Shown here: one piece after another, positions 23,449-30,523 of the stretch
Position numbering within the stretch: position 1 is the first letter of the stretch
Layout of the letters: each line of letters begins with the position of its first letter
Source: Geodermatophilus sp. YIM 151500
GTDB lineage: Bacteria; Actinomycetota; Actinomycetes; Mycobacteriales; Geodermatophilaceae
Direction of reading: 5' to 3'
Assembly: GCF_025716945.1 (NCBI RefSeq)
Contig: NZ_JAOVZT010000004.1
Span: forward strand, 219,883 to 283,882
DNA: 64,000 bases
Notes under the pieces: generated by a model
Told to the model about the DNA's origin: nothing
What the model saw: only the letters and a program-made list of their open reading frames with translations
Database searches by the model: none
Made by a program: the position numbers and the translations under genes

Positions 23449-23981
23449 CCCGGGGGCCAGCGGGTCGCGTGGCCGGTCCGGCACCCGTGTGGCTGGATGA
23501 CCCGGTGATCAATGCGCCCCTGGGCCTCCGCGACGTGCGCGAGGTGCCCGGTTTCGAGCAGCTGTCCGGGTTCAAGAAGTTCCTGCTCCGCGGCAACGTG
23601 GTCGACCTCGCCGTGGCGGTGGTGATCGGCACCGCGTTCACGATGGTCGTCAACGCCTTCGCCGAGTCCTTCCTGACCCCGTTGATCGCGCTGGTCAGCG
23701 GCGGCGGGGAGCTGGGCGGCGTGGTGGTCGTCGACGGGCAGGAGTTCACCTACGGCCGGTTCATCAGCGAGGTGATCACCTTCGTCCTGACCGCGGCCGT
23801 CGTCTACTTCGTCGTGGTGCTGCCGATGCGCACGCTCCTCGACCGGCGGGCGAAGGAGGCTCCCGTCGTCCCGGCGGTGCCCACGGAGGTCGAGCTGCTC
23901 GTCGAGATCCGCGATCTGCTCCGCGCCCAGCAGGCCGGCGCCGGCCGGGCGCCCGGGACCTGGCCACCGGCCGCCGGTTGA
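23445..23981 (+). CDS. mscL: Large-conductance mechanosensitive channel
   Basis: 178 residues from ATG 23445. The MscL core starts at GFKKFLLRGNVVDLAVAVVIG with the first membrane helix and pore-lining AVAVVIGTAFTMVVNAF; the second helix is ISEVITFVLTAAVVYFVVVLPM, followed by the short C-terminal bundle (EVELLVEIRDLL). MscL usually begins almost at FKKF, so the 40-residue N-terminal extension is doubtful: GTG 23505 or GTG 23544 (VPGFEQLSGFKKF) are in-frame alternatives. Coupling to the SAF gene (ATGA) favours 23445. Protects cells from bursting on osmotic downshock. Confidence 0.9.
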   Translation: MTRGPAGRVAGPAPVWLDDPVINAPLGLRDVREVPGFEQLSGFKKFLLRGNVVDLAVAVVIGTAFTMVVNAFAESFLTPLIALVSGGGELGGVVVVDGQEFTYGRFISEVITFVLTAAVVYFVVVLPMRTLLDRRAKEAPVVPAVPTEVELLVEIRDLLRAQQAGAGRAPGTWPPAAG

Positions 23982-24065
23982 GCACACCGGTACGGCCGGC
24001 CGGGCCGCCCCGGGCGAACGGACGACCGGCCGGGCCGCGCCCGCGCGACAGCGCTCCCGAGACCC

Positions 24066-24743
24066 TCAGTCGCTGCCCCAGTGCGGCGGCCGGTCCTCCA
24101 GGTAGCGCCGGTCGTCGTCGGCAGGCCGCTCGCCCCAGCCGAGGTCGCTGTCGTCGGGTGCGCGCTCGACGACCGGGCCGGCCGGCGGCGCCGGCCCGTC
24201 GTCCGGGAGCGGCAGACCGAGCCCGCCGAGCACTTCCGCGGCGGGGAGGGCGGCGAGCGCCGCGCCGCGTACGGCGAGCTTGCTGCCCCGGATGCCGGAC
24301 CCGATGACGACCCAGTCGGCGGCGGCGACCGCGGCGTCCACGAGCACCGGCCACTGCGGCGGCAGCCCGACGGGCGTGATGCCCCCGTAGGCCATGCCGC
24401 TCTCGGCCACGGCGACGTCCTGCGGTGCGAAGGAGGCCTTGCGCGCGCCGAGGTGGCGGCGGACCAGCCCGTTGACGTCGGCCCGCGTGGTGGCCAGCAC
24501 CACGCAGGCGGCGAGGTTGGTCTGCCCGGCCCGGCGGGCCGCCACCACCACGCAGTTCGCGGATGCGGCCAGCGGGACGTCGTAGGCCTCCGAGAACGCC
24601 GCCGTGTCGGCCAGCTCCTCGTCGATCGCGGCCACCCACGCCTCACCCAGCGCCGGCAGCGCTGCGTCGACCGCAGGGGCCAGCAGGTCCGGCGCGTCCG
24701 CGACCGGGCGCCAGGTCAGCGACCCCAGCTGCGGGGCGCTCAC
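24066..24743 (-). CDS. YbaK/aminoacyl-tRNA deacylase domain protein
   Basis: 225 residues. YbaK-type editing fold, which hydrolyses mischarged aminoacyl-tRNAs: ANCVVVAARRAGQTNLAACVVLA, RADVNGLVRRHLGARKASFA, and ESGMAYGGITPVGLPPQWPVLVD, where GGITPVG is the family's substrate-pocket loop. The last 40 residues are acidic and Pro-rich. GTG 24743 is supported by GGGGAG four nt before it; an open frame reaches back to 24836. The amino acid it edits cannot be told. Confidence 0.85.
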   Translation of the reverse strand: MSAPQLGSLTWRPVADAPDLLAPAVDAALPALGEAWVAAIDEELADTAAFSEAYDVPLAASANCVVVAARRAGQTNLAACVVLATTRADVNGLVRRHLGARKASFAPQDVAVAESGMAYGGITPVGLPPQWPVLVDAAVAAADWVVIGSGIRGSKLAVRGAALAALPAAEVLGGLGLPLPDDGPAPPAGPVVERAPDDSDLGWGERPADDDRRYLEDRPPHWGSD

Positions 24744-24886
24744 CGCACTCCCCGGTCGCGGCGCGGGAGACGGGTCGTCGGTTCCGGTGTCGGGTGCGGC
24801 ACGTACCGATCCTGCGGGAGCGCCCGACGGCGGCACAGCCCGGGGGCGCCCGGCGGACCCGGCGGGGCGGACGCCAGGATGTCGGC

Positions 24887-25246
24887 ATGATCGGCCAGCT
24901 GCACTCCGTCGTGATCGACGCGCCCGATGCCCACGCGCTCGCCAGCTTCTACGCGCGGCTGCTCGGCATGGAGGTCACCAAGGGCGGCCCCGGTGACGAC
25001 TGGGTCGTGATCACCGGCGCGGGTCACCGGCTCGCCTTCCAGCAGGCACCCGACCTCCGGCCGCCGGCCTGGCCCGATCCCGACCGCCCCCAGCAGTTCC
25101 ACCTCGACGTCCGCGTCGCCGACGTGGACGCGGCCGAGCCGGCCGTGCTGGAGCTGGGCGCGCGGCGGCTACCCGGTGGCGGTGGCGACTTCCGGGTGTT
25201 CGCCGACCCCGTCGGCCACCCGTTCTGCCTGGTGTGGGACGCGTGA
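24887..25246 (+). CDS. VOC family protein (glyoxalase-like)
   Basis: 119 residues, one VOC domain: LHSVVIDAPDAHALASFYARLLGMEV, VVITGAGHRLAFQQAPDL, QFHLDVRVADVDAAEPAVLELGA, FRVFADPVGHPFCLVWDA. The Pro-Trp-Pro-Asp-Pro segment before QQFHLD is typical of a large actinobacterial subgroup. Function not known. ATG 24887 follows CAGGAT by 6 nt, again a leaderless pattern. Its TGA overlaps the GTG of the thioesterase gene. Confidence 0.82.
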   Translation: MIGQLHSVVIDAPDAHALASFYARLLGMEVTKGGPGDDWVVITGAGHRLAFQQAPDLRPPAWPDPDRPQQFHLDVRVADVDAAEPAVLELGARRLPGGGGDFRVFADPVGHPFCLVWDA

Positions 25247-25674
25247 GCGACGAGCGGCCGGGCACCGCGGCGATCCCCGACCTGACGACCGCCAACGCGT
25301 TCGGCGCCGCGACCGGCTTCCGCGCGAGCGGCGTGAGCGGCGAGCGGGTGACCGGCACGGTGGAGCTCGGCCCGGAGCAGCACACGCCGTGGGGCGTCGT
25401 GCACGGCGGCGTCTACTGCGCCGTCGTCGAGGCCGCGGCGAGTCTGGGCGCGAGCGCGGCCGTGGCCGACGAGGGCAAGTTCGCCGTCGGCGTCAACAAC
25501 AGCACCGACTTCCTCCGCTCCATGACCGCCGGGCGGCTGGAGGTGCTGGCCGAACCGGTGCACCAGGGCCGCACCCAGCAGCTGTGGCAGGTCCGGCTCA
25601 CCCGCGCCGACGACGGCAAGCTGGTCGCCCGCGGCCAGGTGCGGCTGCAGAACATCCGGCTGCCCCGCCGCTGA
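25243..25674 (+). CDS. PaaI-type hotdog-fold thioesterase
   Basis: 143 residues. Acyl-CoA thioesterase fold: HTPWGVVHGGVYCAVVEAAASLG contains the HGG motif and the helix with the catalytic Glu; GVNNSTDFLRSMTAGRLEVLAEPVH as NNSTDFLRSMTAGRLEV and ARGQVRLQNI complete the fold. GTG 25243 overlaps the previous stop (GTGA), so both are made from one mRNA. The substrate is unknown. Confidence 0.87.
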   Translation: MSDERPGTAAIPDLTTANAFGAATGFRASGVSGERVTGTVELGPEQHTPWGVVHGGVYCAVVEAAASLGASAAVADEGKFAVGVNNSTDFLRSMTAGRLEVLAEPVHQGRTQQLWQVRLTRADDGKLVARGQVRLQNIRLPRR

Positions 25675-25720
25675 CCGGGCGGCGCCGGTACGGTCGCCCG
25701 ACGCCGAGCGCCGCCGGGGA

Positions 25721-26632
25721 TCAGAGGACGGCGGGGTCCACGACCACGGTGAACAGGGCGCGCGGGTCCTGCAGCGTCGCCGGCGGGCGCGCCGCCGACC
25801 GCGGGACCACCCGGTCCCACCGGGCCGGACGGCGGTGCGGCAGCAGCTCGCGCCCCTGGAACAGGTAGTCGCCGGCCACCTCGCCGAGCAGCAGGCCGCT
25901 GCCGTGCTCGACGGGCAGCGCCACCGGGTCCCCCGGCTTCACCTCGTCGAGGAAGGCCGACAGCTGGCGCAGGTCCTTGGCGGGCCGGCGCCCGGAGAGC
26001 TCCTTCGACAGCGCCCGGAGTTCGCCCGGCGACAGGCCGGTCGCGTCGACGTCGACACCGGACTGCACGCCGAGCCCGACGACACCGGCGGCCAGGCACG
26101 CCCCCAACTCGGCGTGCGCACGGGGTCGCACCACCCACAGCCGGACGCCGTCCGGCGGGGACGGGGGCGGCACGTCGTCCGGCTCCGGCCACACGTAGGG
26201 CAGGTCGTCGGGTTCGGGGCCGAAGCGCTCGGCGAATCGGGGCCGGTAGAAGTCGGGGTCCTTGGCCAGCAGGTTCGACCTGTGCGAGCGGTGCAGCGCC
26301 TCGTCGCCCACCCAGGAGGGCAGCAGGGCGGCCGCCGCGAGGTCCTGCTGCCGGGCCCCGACGACGTCCGGGGCGAACTCCGCGATGAGCGTGTCGGTGG
26401 TGTCGGCGAAACCGCGGGCCCGCCACTCGCGGACCATCTCCAGCCCGTAGACGACCAGCGCCGCCGTCCGGCCCCGCCACATGCGGACGACGGGGTGGGA
26501 GACCCAGCCGTAGTCGGGCAGCTCCAGCGCCCGCAGCACCTGCAGCGTCTCGACCCGCTGCTTGCCCAGCCGCGGGGAGTCCAGCAGCCGCGCGCTCTCG
26601 GCGAAGTCGGCGACGGGCAGGAAGGTCTGCAT
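25721..26632 (-). CDS. MSMEG_6728-type pyrimidine-dimer-glycosylase-like protein with PUA/EVE-like C-terminal domain
   Basis: 303 residues in two parts. Residues 1 to about 140 follow the MSMEG_6728/Pyr_excise family: MQTFLPVADFAESARLLDSP, RLGKQRVETLQVLRALEL, GWVSHPVVRMWRGRTAALVVYG, RSNLLAKDPDFYRPRF. Relatives include T4 endonuclease V-like dimer excision enzymes. Residues from about 165 look like the PUA/EVE-type domain that precedes many restriction endonucleases: LWVVRPRAHAELGACLAAG, GLGVQSGVDVDATGLSPGEL, FLDEVKPGDPVALPVEHGSG, LLLGEVAGDYLF, HRRPARWDRVVPRS. Such domains read modified bases. The combination suggests recognition plus excision, an inference. The final assignment rests on motif order, not on a search. 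Confidence 0.65.
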   Translation of the reverse strand: MQTFLPVADFAESARLLDSPRLGKQRVETLQVLRALELPDYGWVSHPVVRMWRGRTAALVVYGLEMVREWRARGFADTTDTLIAEFAPDVVGARQQDLAAAALLPSWVGDEALHRSHRSNLLAKDPDFYRPRFAERFGPEPDDLPYVWPEPDDVPPPSPPDGVRLWVVRPRAHAELGACLAAGVVGLGVQSGVDVDATGLSPGELRALSKELSGRRPAKDLRQLSAFLDEVKPGDPVALPVEHGSGLLLGEVAGDYLFQGRELLPHRRPARWDRVVPRSAARPPATLQDPRALFTVVVDPAVL

Positions 26633-26752
26633 CGCCGCCCATCCTCGCCGACCGCGGCCCGGGCCGCCGGGGCGGTGCCGGCCGGCCGGGCCGCAGGCCC
26701 ACCGCCGGCCGGCCGCGCCGACCGTCGGCCGGTGCCCGACCGGCGGTCGGGG

Positions 26753-27082
26753 TCAGCCGCGCCCGCGGACGTCCCCGTCGAGCCGCGCCAGCGCGGACTC
26801 CCAGCGGGTGCGCCGCGCGTCGGCGTCCTGCCCCCACCACGCCGGCCCGCGCTCACCCAGGCCGGTCTTGGCCAGCCGGACCCGCTCCCGCGCCTCGGCC
26901 ACGGCGACCTCGTCCCCGGCCCGGCCGGCGGTGCGGACCCGGGACCGCGCGGCGCCGAGGTGGTGCAGCAGCCGCGCTCGGACGTCGTCCGGGAGGTCGG
27001 GGTCTGCGGCCCGCCACCGACGCCCGTCGACCACCAGCCAGCGGCCGTCGCCGGTCCGCTCGACCGACCGGCCGTCGCTCAC
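26753..27082 (-). CDS. Small conserved actinobacterial protein (often labelled biopolymer transporter Tol)
   Basis: 109 residues, soluble, charged. Pattern DGRWLVVDGRRWRAADPDLP, LLHHLGAARSRVR, ARERVRLAKTGLGERGPAWW. The database name has no experimental basis that I know of. No membrane segment or signal peptide. GTG 27082 overlaps the sirtuin stop by 4 bp (GTGA), so it is the second gene of that operon. Confidence 0.78.
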   Translation of the reverse strand: MSDGRSVERTGDGRWLVVDGRRWRAADPDLPDDVRARLLHHLGAARSRVRTAGRAGDEVAVAEARERVRLAKTGLGERGPAWWGQDADARRTRWESALARLDGDVRGRG

Positions 27083-27942
27083 GCCGCCGCGCGGCGGGCC
27101 AGTTCCGGCAGCACGGCGCCGAGGGGGGCGTCGATCCGGACGTCGGCCTTCGCGTCACCCCGGGTCGGACCGACGTTGACGATCGCCACCGGGATGCCCA
27201 GCTTGTCGGCCCGCAGGACGAACCGGTAGCCGCTCATGACCGTCAGGGAGGAGCCCAGGACGAGCAGGCACGCCGCCTCGTCGACCAGCTCGAAGCACCG
27301 GTCGACCCGGTCGCGCGGCACCGTCTCGCCGAAGAAGACGACGTCGGGCTTGAGCGGCCCGCACCGGCAGGCGCCGCAGTCGACCATCGCGAAGCCGTCG
27401 AGCACCTCCTCGGGCAGCTCGACGTCACCGTCCGGGTTGACCTCGTCGGTCCGCGGGCCGAAGCCGGGGTTGGCGGCCCGCAGCCGCTCGTCGAGCTCGC
27501 CGCGGTCGGCGACGTCCCCGCAGGCCAGGCAGACCGTGCGGTCGAGGCCGCCGTGCAGTTCCACGACGTCGCGCGCACCCCCGGCCTGGTGCAGGCCGTC
27601 GACGTTCTGCGTGATGACCCCGGCGAGCAGGCCCGCCGCCTGCAGGTCGGCGACCGCGCGGTGGCCGTCGTTCGGCCGGGCGTCGCGGACCTGCCGCCAG
27701 CCGACGAAGCTGCGCGCCCAGTACCGGTGCCGGCCGCGCGGGTCGCGCACGAAGGTCTGGTAGGTCATCGGGGTGTGCCGGCGCAGCGATCCCGAGGCGC
27801 CCCGGTAGTCGGGGATGCCCGAGTCGGTGGACAGCCCGGCGCCGGAGAGCACCACGACGTCCCCGTCGGCCACCAGGTCGACCAGCGCGTCGGGGCAGAC
27901 GGCCGGGACGGCGGAATGCGGCAGCACCGGCGCGAGACTCAC
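27079..27942 (-). CDS. Sir2-type NAD-dependent protein deacylase
   Basis: 287 residues. NAD-binding motifs VVLSGAGLSTDSGIPDYRG and ITQNVDGLHQAGG, the catalytic His in VELHGGLDRTVCLACGD, the zinc site formed by CLAC and CGAC (GACRCG), then PDVVFFGETVP and LLVLGSSLTV. It resembles bacterial class II (SIRT4-like) members. Removes acyl groups from lysines using NAD. GTG 27942 lies 6 nt after CACCAT, a possible leaderless start. Operon with the small Tol-labelled gene. Confidence 0.92.
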   Translation of the reverse strand: MSLAPVLPHSAVPAVCPDALVDLVADGDVVVLSGAGLSTDSGIPDYRGASGSLRRHTPMTYQTFVRDPRGRHRYWARSFVGWRQVRDARPNDGHRAVADLQAAGLLAGVITQNVDGLHQAGGARDVVELHGGLDRTVCLACGDVADRGELDERLRAANPGFGPRTDEVNPDGDVELPEEVLDGFAMVDCGACRCGPLKPDVVFFGETVPRDRVDRCFELVDEAACLLVLGSSLTVMSGYRFVLRADKLGIPVAIVNVGPTRGDAKADVRIDAPLGAVLPELARRAAA

Positions 27943-28011
27943 CGGCCCATGGTGCCTCGCGATCGCCGGCCGCGCCGCCGACGTCGCGCCGGCCGCCTGC
28001 CGCGGGCCCGA

Positions 28012-28458
28012 TCAGCCGCCGGCCAGCTCCCGCTCCAGGCGATCGAGCAGGTCGTCGTAGACGCGGCGCAGCCCGCGCGGGGCGAAGGTGCGCTCGAAGA
28101 AGCCGCCCACCCCACCGGCGCCCTCCCAGGTCGTGCGGACGCGCACGGTGGTGACGCCGGCATCGGCCGGCCGGACCGTCCAGGTCGTCACCATCGACGA
28201 CCGCGTGTCCGTCTCGACCAGGGTGTCGGGGGTGGGCTGCGTGATTTCCAGCACCTGGTCGCGGACTCGCTTCGACGTGGCGGCGAACCGCCAGCGCACC
28301 CGCGTGCCGGCACCCTGGCCGCCCTCTTCCACCCGGTAGTCGCTGAACTGCTCGGGCAGGATCCGTGACCGGACGCCGGGGTAGTCGGCGAGCGCCTGCT
28401 GCACCCGCTCGGCGGGGGCGCGGACGACCCGCTCGGCGGTGGCGACGACCTGGCTCAT
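28012..28458 (-). CDS. SRPBCC (START-like) superfamily protein
   Basis: 148 residues. Helix-grip fold pattern: VVATAERVVRAPAERVQQALADYPGVRSRI, GAGTRVRWRFAATSKRVRDQVLEI, TTWTVRPADAGVTTVRVRTTWEG, ending in the long helix RGLRRVYDDLLDRLERELAGG. Proteins of this fold bind hydrophobic ligands; polyketide-cyclase labels are common but not informative. ATG 28458 follows CAGGAT by 6 nt. Confidence 0.85.
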   Translation of the reverse strand: MSQVVATAERVVRAPAERVQQALADYPGVRSRILPEQFSDYRVEEGGQGAGTRVRWRFAATSKRVRDQVLEITQPTPDTLVETDTRSSMVTTWTVRPADAGVTTVRVRTTWEGAGGVGGFFERTFAPRGLRRVYDDLLDRLERELAGG

Positions 28459-28528
28459 GTCCTCATCCTGCCGTCGCCTCGGGGCTCGCACCCGGCCGGT
28501 CCACCAGGCGGTGCGGGACCGGGTGCGA

Positions 28529-28918
28529 TCACCAGCGCGGTCGCCGCCGCGGTTCCCAGTTGGCGCAGCCCTGGGACGAGCGGCGGCCGACGCCCGCGCA
28601 CGGCGGCCGGGGCGCCGGCCAGATCGGCTCGCCGTCCTCGCCCGGTACCTGCAGGTCCGGCCGGAGACCCCACCCGTTCAGGAAGATCTCGCAGTCACAG
28701 AATCCGCCGCGGGCACCGAGGCGCCGCTCGAGGCCGGTCGCACCGGGCAACCGGACGTCGCGCCAGCGGCAGGCCCAGCGCAGGGTGGTGTCGCAGCCGA
28801 AGCGCTCCAGCATGCGGTCGACGTAGCAGAGCACGCACTCGCCGACCGCCGGGGCGGGCAGCGCAGTCGGCGGCGCCGTGACGCGCGGCTCCCGGTCGTC
28901 GGGCGTTCGGATGTCCAT
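28529..28918 (-). CDS. DUF2695 family protein
   Basis: 129 residues. The conserved core is VGECVLCYVDRMLERFGCDT, LRWACRWRD, GLERRLGARGGFCDCEIFLNGW. Five cysteines in C-x2-C and C-x-C arrangement could bind a metal. The tail after about residue 90 is Pro/Arg-rich and probably disordered. ATG 28918 has GAGGAGG five nt before it, a strong ribosome binding site. Function unknown. Confidence 0.75.
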   Translation of the reverse strand: MDIRTPDDREPRVTAPPTALPAPAVGECVLCYVDRMLERFGCDTTLRWACRWRDVRLPGATGLERRLGARGGFCDCEIFLNGWGLRPDLQVPGEDGEPIWPAPRPPCAGVGRRSSQGCANWEPRRRPRW

Positions 28919-29030
28919 GGGTCCTCCTCGCTCGTGAGGAGGCCGGTCTATCCGGGCGCGACGACAGCGCGGTGCCCGCCGTCCACAGGGGTGGGCCGCC
29001 GTCCACAGGGCGGGCTGCCGGACCGGCTGA

Positions 29031-29405
29031 TCAGCCGGCGGCCTCCTCGGCGTTGAGGTAGTCGCAGCGGTAGCGGGCGGAGGCCATCAGCTCCGTGAAG
29101 CGCGCCTCCCACGCCGGGTCGTCGGACGGCACCGTGGCGAAGACCCGCTCCTCCAGCACGAGCGGCCAGCCGTCCGGACCGGTGCACGACCGGCGCAGCA
29201 GCACCCGGGTGGCGCCGTCGACCTCGTCGTGCGCGGCCGACCAGCGGGCTGCGTGGATCGCGGCGGCGACCTCGGCCCGTCGGCGCGCGGGCAGCCACCC
29301 GCCACGGCCGTCCGGCAGCGCCGTCCGCACCGTGGCCCGCGCGACCAGGACGACGAGACCGGCGAGGGCCACCAGCAGCGCGACCGCCACCAGCGCACCG
29401 ACCAT
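29031..29405 (-). CDS. Hypothetical protein with one N-terminal membrane helix
   Basis: 124 residues. A membrane anchor (VGALVAVALLVALAGLVVLVARA) is followed by a soluble part with no family I recognise: WLPARRRAEVAAAIHAARWSA, then DGATRVLLRRSCTGPDG and VLEERVFATVPSDDPAWEARF. ATG 29405 lies 6 nt after TACCGT, so the mRNA is probably leaderless. Confidence 0.6.
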   Translation of the reverse strand: MVGALVAVALLVALAGLVVLVARATVRTALPDGRGGWLPARRRAEVAAAIHAARWSAAHDEVDGATRVLLRRSCTGPDGWPLVLEERVFATVPSDDPAWEARFTELMASARYRCDYLNAEEAAG

Positions 29406-29411
29406 GCATCC

Positions 29412-29417
29412 ACGGTA
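29412..29417 (-). promoter_or_regulatory. -10 box of the gene at 29031-29405 (leaderless start)
   Basis: TACCGT on the minus strand, 6 nt before ATG 29405. Confidence 0.5.
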
Positions 29418-29608
29418 GGCGGCGGCGGCCGGCCGCACCGCTGGTCGAGGCGCGGTGGACCGCCCGGCGAGCCGATGCTGCAGGCCGGTGACGACTTCGT
29501 GGCAGGTCGCCGTCGGAGCGGTGCTCCCACCGCGGAGCGGGGCACCGTGGGGTCGTGCGGACGACGCGGCCTGCGCTCGCGGGTCGCGAGCCAGGGAGGT
29601 GGACGGCG

Positions 29609-29905
29609 ATGCGGACCATCGGCCCGGCGGCATCCGCCGGCGAGCGAGGAGGCGCCGCACCCGGGGACCGGGGAGGGACGACGCCGGACGTCGTCGGCGA
29701 CATCCTCCGGGAGGCGTGGCGACCGGACGTCCCCGCACCGGTCAGCCTCCACGTCCGGCCCGAGGTGCACGCGCGGATGCTGGCGCAGGGCTCTCCGAGG
29801 ACCGATGAGGTGGGTGCCGACGTCCCGGTGGTCGTCGACGACGAGATCCCCGCCCAGCCGGGCTACGAGATCCACCGCGCGCCGCCCCCGGGGGCGGCGG
29901 CCTGA
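29609..29905 (+). CDS. Small hypothetical protein
   Basis: 98 residues. ATG 29609 has GGGAGG about 8 nt before it. After a Gly/Ala-rich start the sequence has codon bias of a real gene: TPDVVGDILREAWRPDVPAPVSLHVRPEVHARML (read as DVVGDILREAWRPDVP and SLHVRPEVHARML), then VGADVPVVVDDEIPAQPGYEIHR. I recognise no family. It is the last gene before the island boundary. Confidence 0.5.
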   Translation: MRTIGPAASAGERGGAAPGDRGGTTPDVVGDILREAWRPDVPAPVSLHVRPEVHARMLAQGSPRTDEVGADVPVVVDDEIPAQPGYEIHRAPPPGAAA

Positions 29906-29963
29906 GCCGCCCTGTCGACCCAGCGATCCGGCAGACGGCCGCAACGGTGGCCGCACGAGCGGT

Positions 29964-29993
29964 AGCCCCGAGAGAATCGAACCTCCACACGGT
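29964..29993. repeat. Degraded 3' copy of tRNA-Arg(CCT): inferred att site
   Basis: TAGCCCCGAGAGAATCGAAC continuing through CTCCACACGGT matches the intact tRNA from 33657 on (TGGCCCCGAGAGGATTCGAA, CCTCCGACACACGGT) with two substitutions and three single-base gaps over about 30 bases, in the same orientation. It covers the acceptor and T arm, the usual part duplicated by tRNA-integrating elements. Confidence 0.72.
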
Positions 29994-30326
29994 CCAGGAC
30001 TTCCCCAGCGTCGGACCTGGCCCGGTGGAACGGTGCAAACACGACATTCTGGAGCAAAAGGCGCGGCTCGAATGTCGGAACGCTGCCCAGGTGGGCCCTG
30101 TGGGCGGACACCTCACGCACCCCGGCACCGCCCGACAGCAAAGTGCACGCTCCCATCACCCGGTCCGGACCTGAATCCTTCGAACAGGCGACCCGCACCA
30201 CTCTCGGGCCTGGCCTCCCGTGGACGACGCGGTGACGCTGAGGTGACGCGCCCGTCTCTAGGGTCCACGGCGAGGGCATTAGCGCCGTGACCTCTGGATC
30301 CTTAGGGGCTACCGCCACGTATGTGA

Positions 30327-30342
30327 CCCGCCTTTGGGCGGG
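30327..30342. terminator. Short hairpin in the island leader
   Basis: CCCGCC-TTTG-GGCGGG, 6-bp perfect stem, about 180 bases before the Asp-box gene. It could end transcription entering the island or act as an attenuator; no T run follows. Confidence 0.4.
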
Positions 30343-30523
30343 TGATCGGCTGCCGCACGTCGGAGGGGCCATGGACACATCGTCGGACGGGTCCGAAGGA
30401 ATCCGCGCGGCGGGATGCCATCTCTACTCAGGGCACACCAGTCGCTCAGCCCGAGACCGAGCAGGGGCCGCGGGAGCACATGGCACGACGACGCCACACC
30501 GATGACATCCGAGGAGACGAGGC

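Larger units (their letters stand above)
29906..30523. other. 618-base region without a convincing gene (left end of the island)
   Basis: Contains the tRNA-Arg remnant near 29964, sequence of clearly lower GC, and a CCCGCC-TTTG-GGCGGG hairpin. Open frames of 60-80 codons occur but lack ribosome binding sites, third-position bias or recognisable sequence. The last 60 bases hold GAGGAGACGAGG, the ribosome binding site of the Asp-box gene. Confidence 0.6.

Noticed and set aside
29964-30040. Possible complete tRNA gene on the minus strand
   Set aside because: Only the 3' acceptor and T-arm part is similar to tRNA-Arg; the D arm and 5' half are missing.
30287-30505. 72-codon ORF before the Asp-box gene
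   Set aside because: No ribosome binding site, no codon-position bias and it covers a hairpin; more likely leader sequence.
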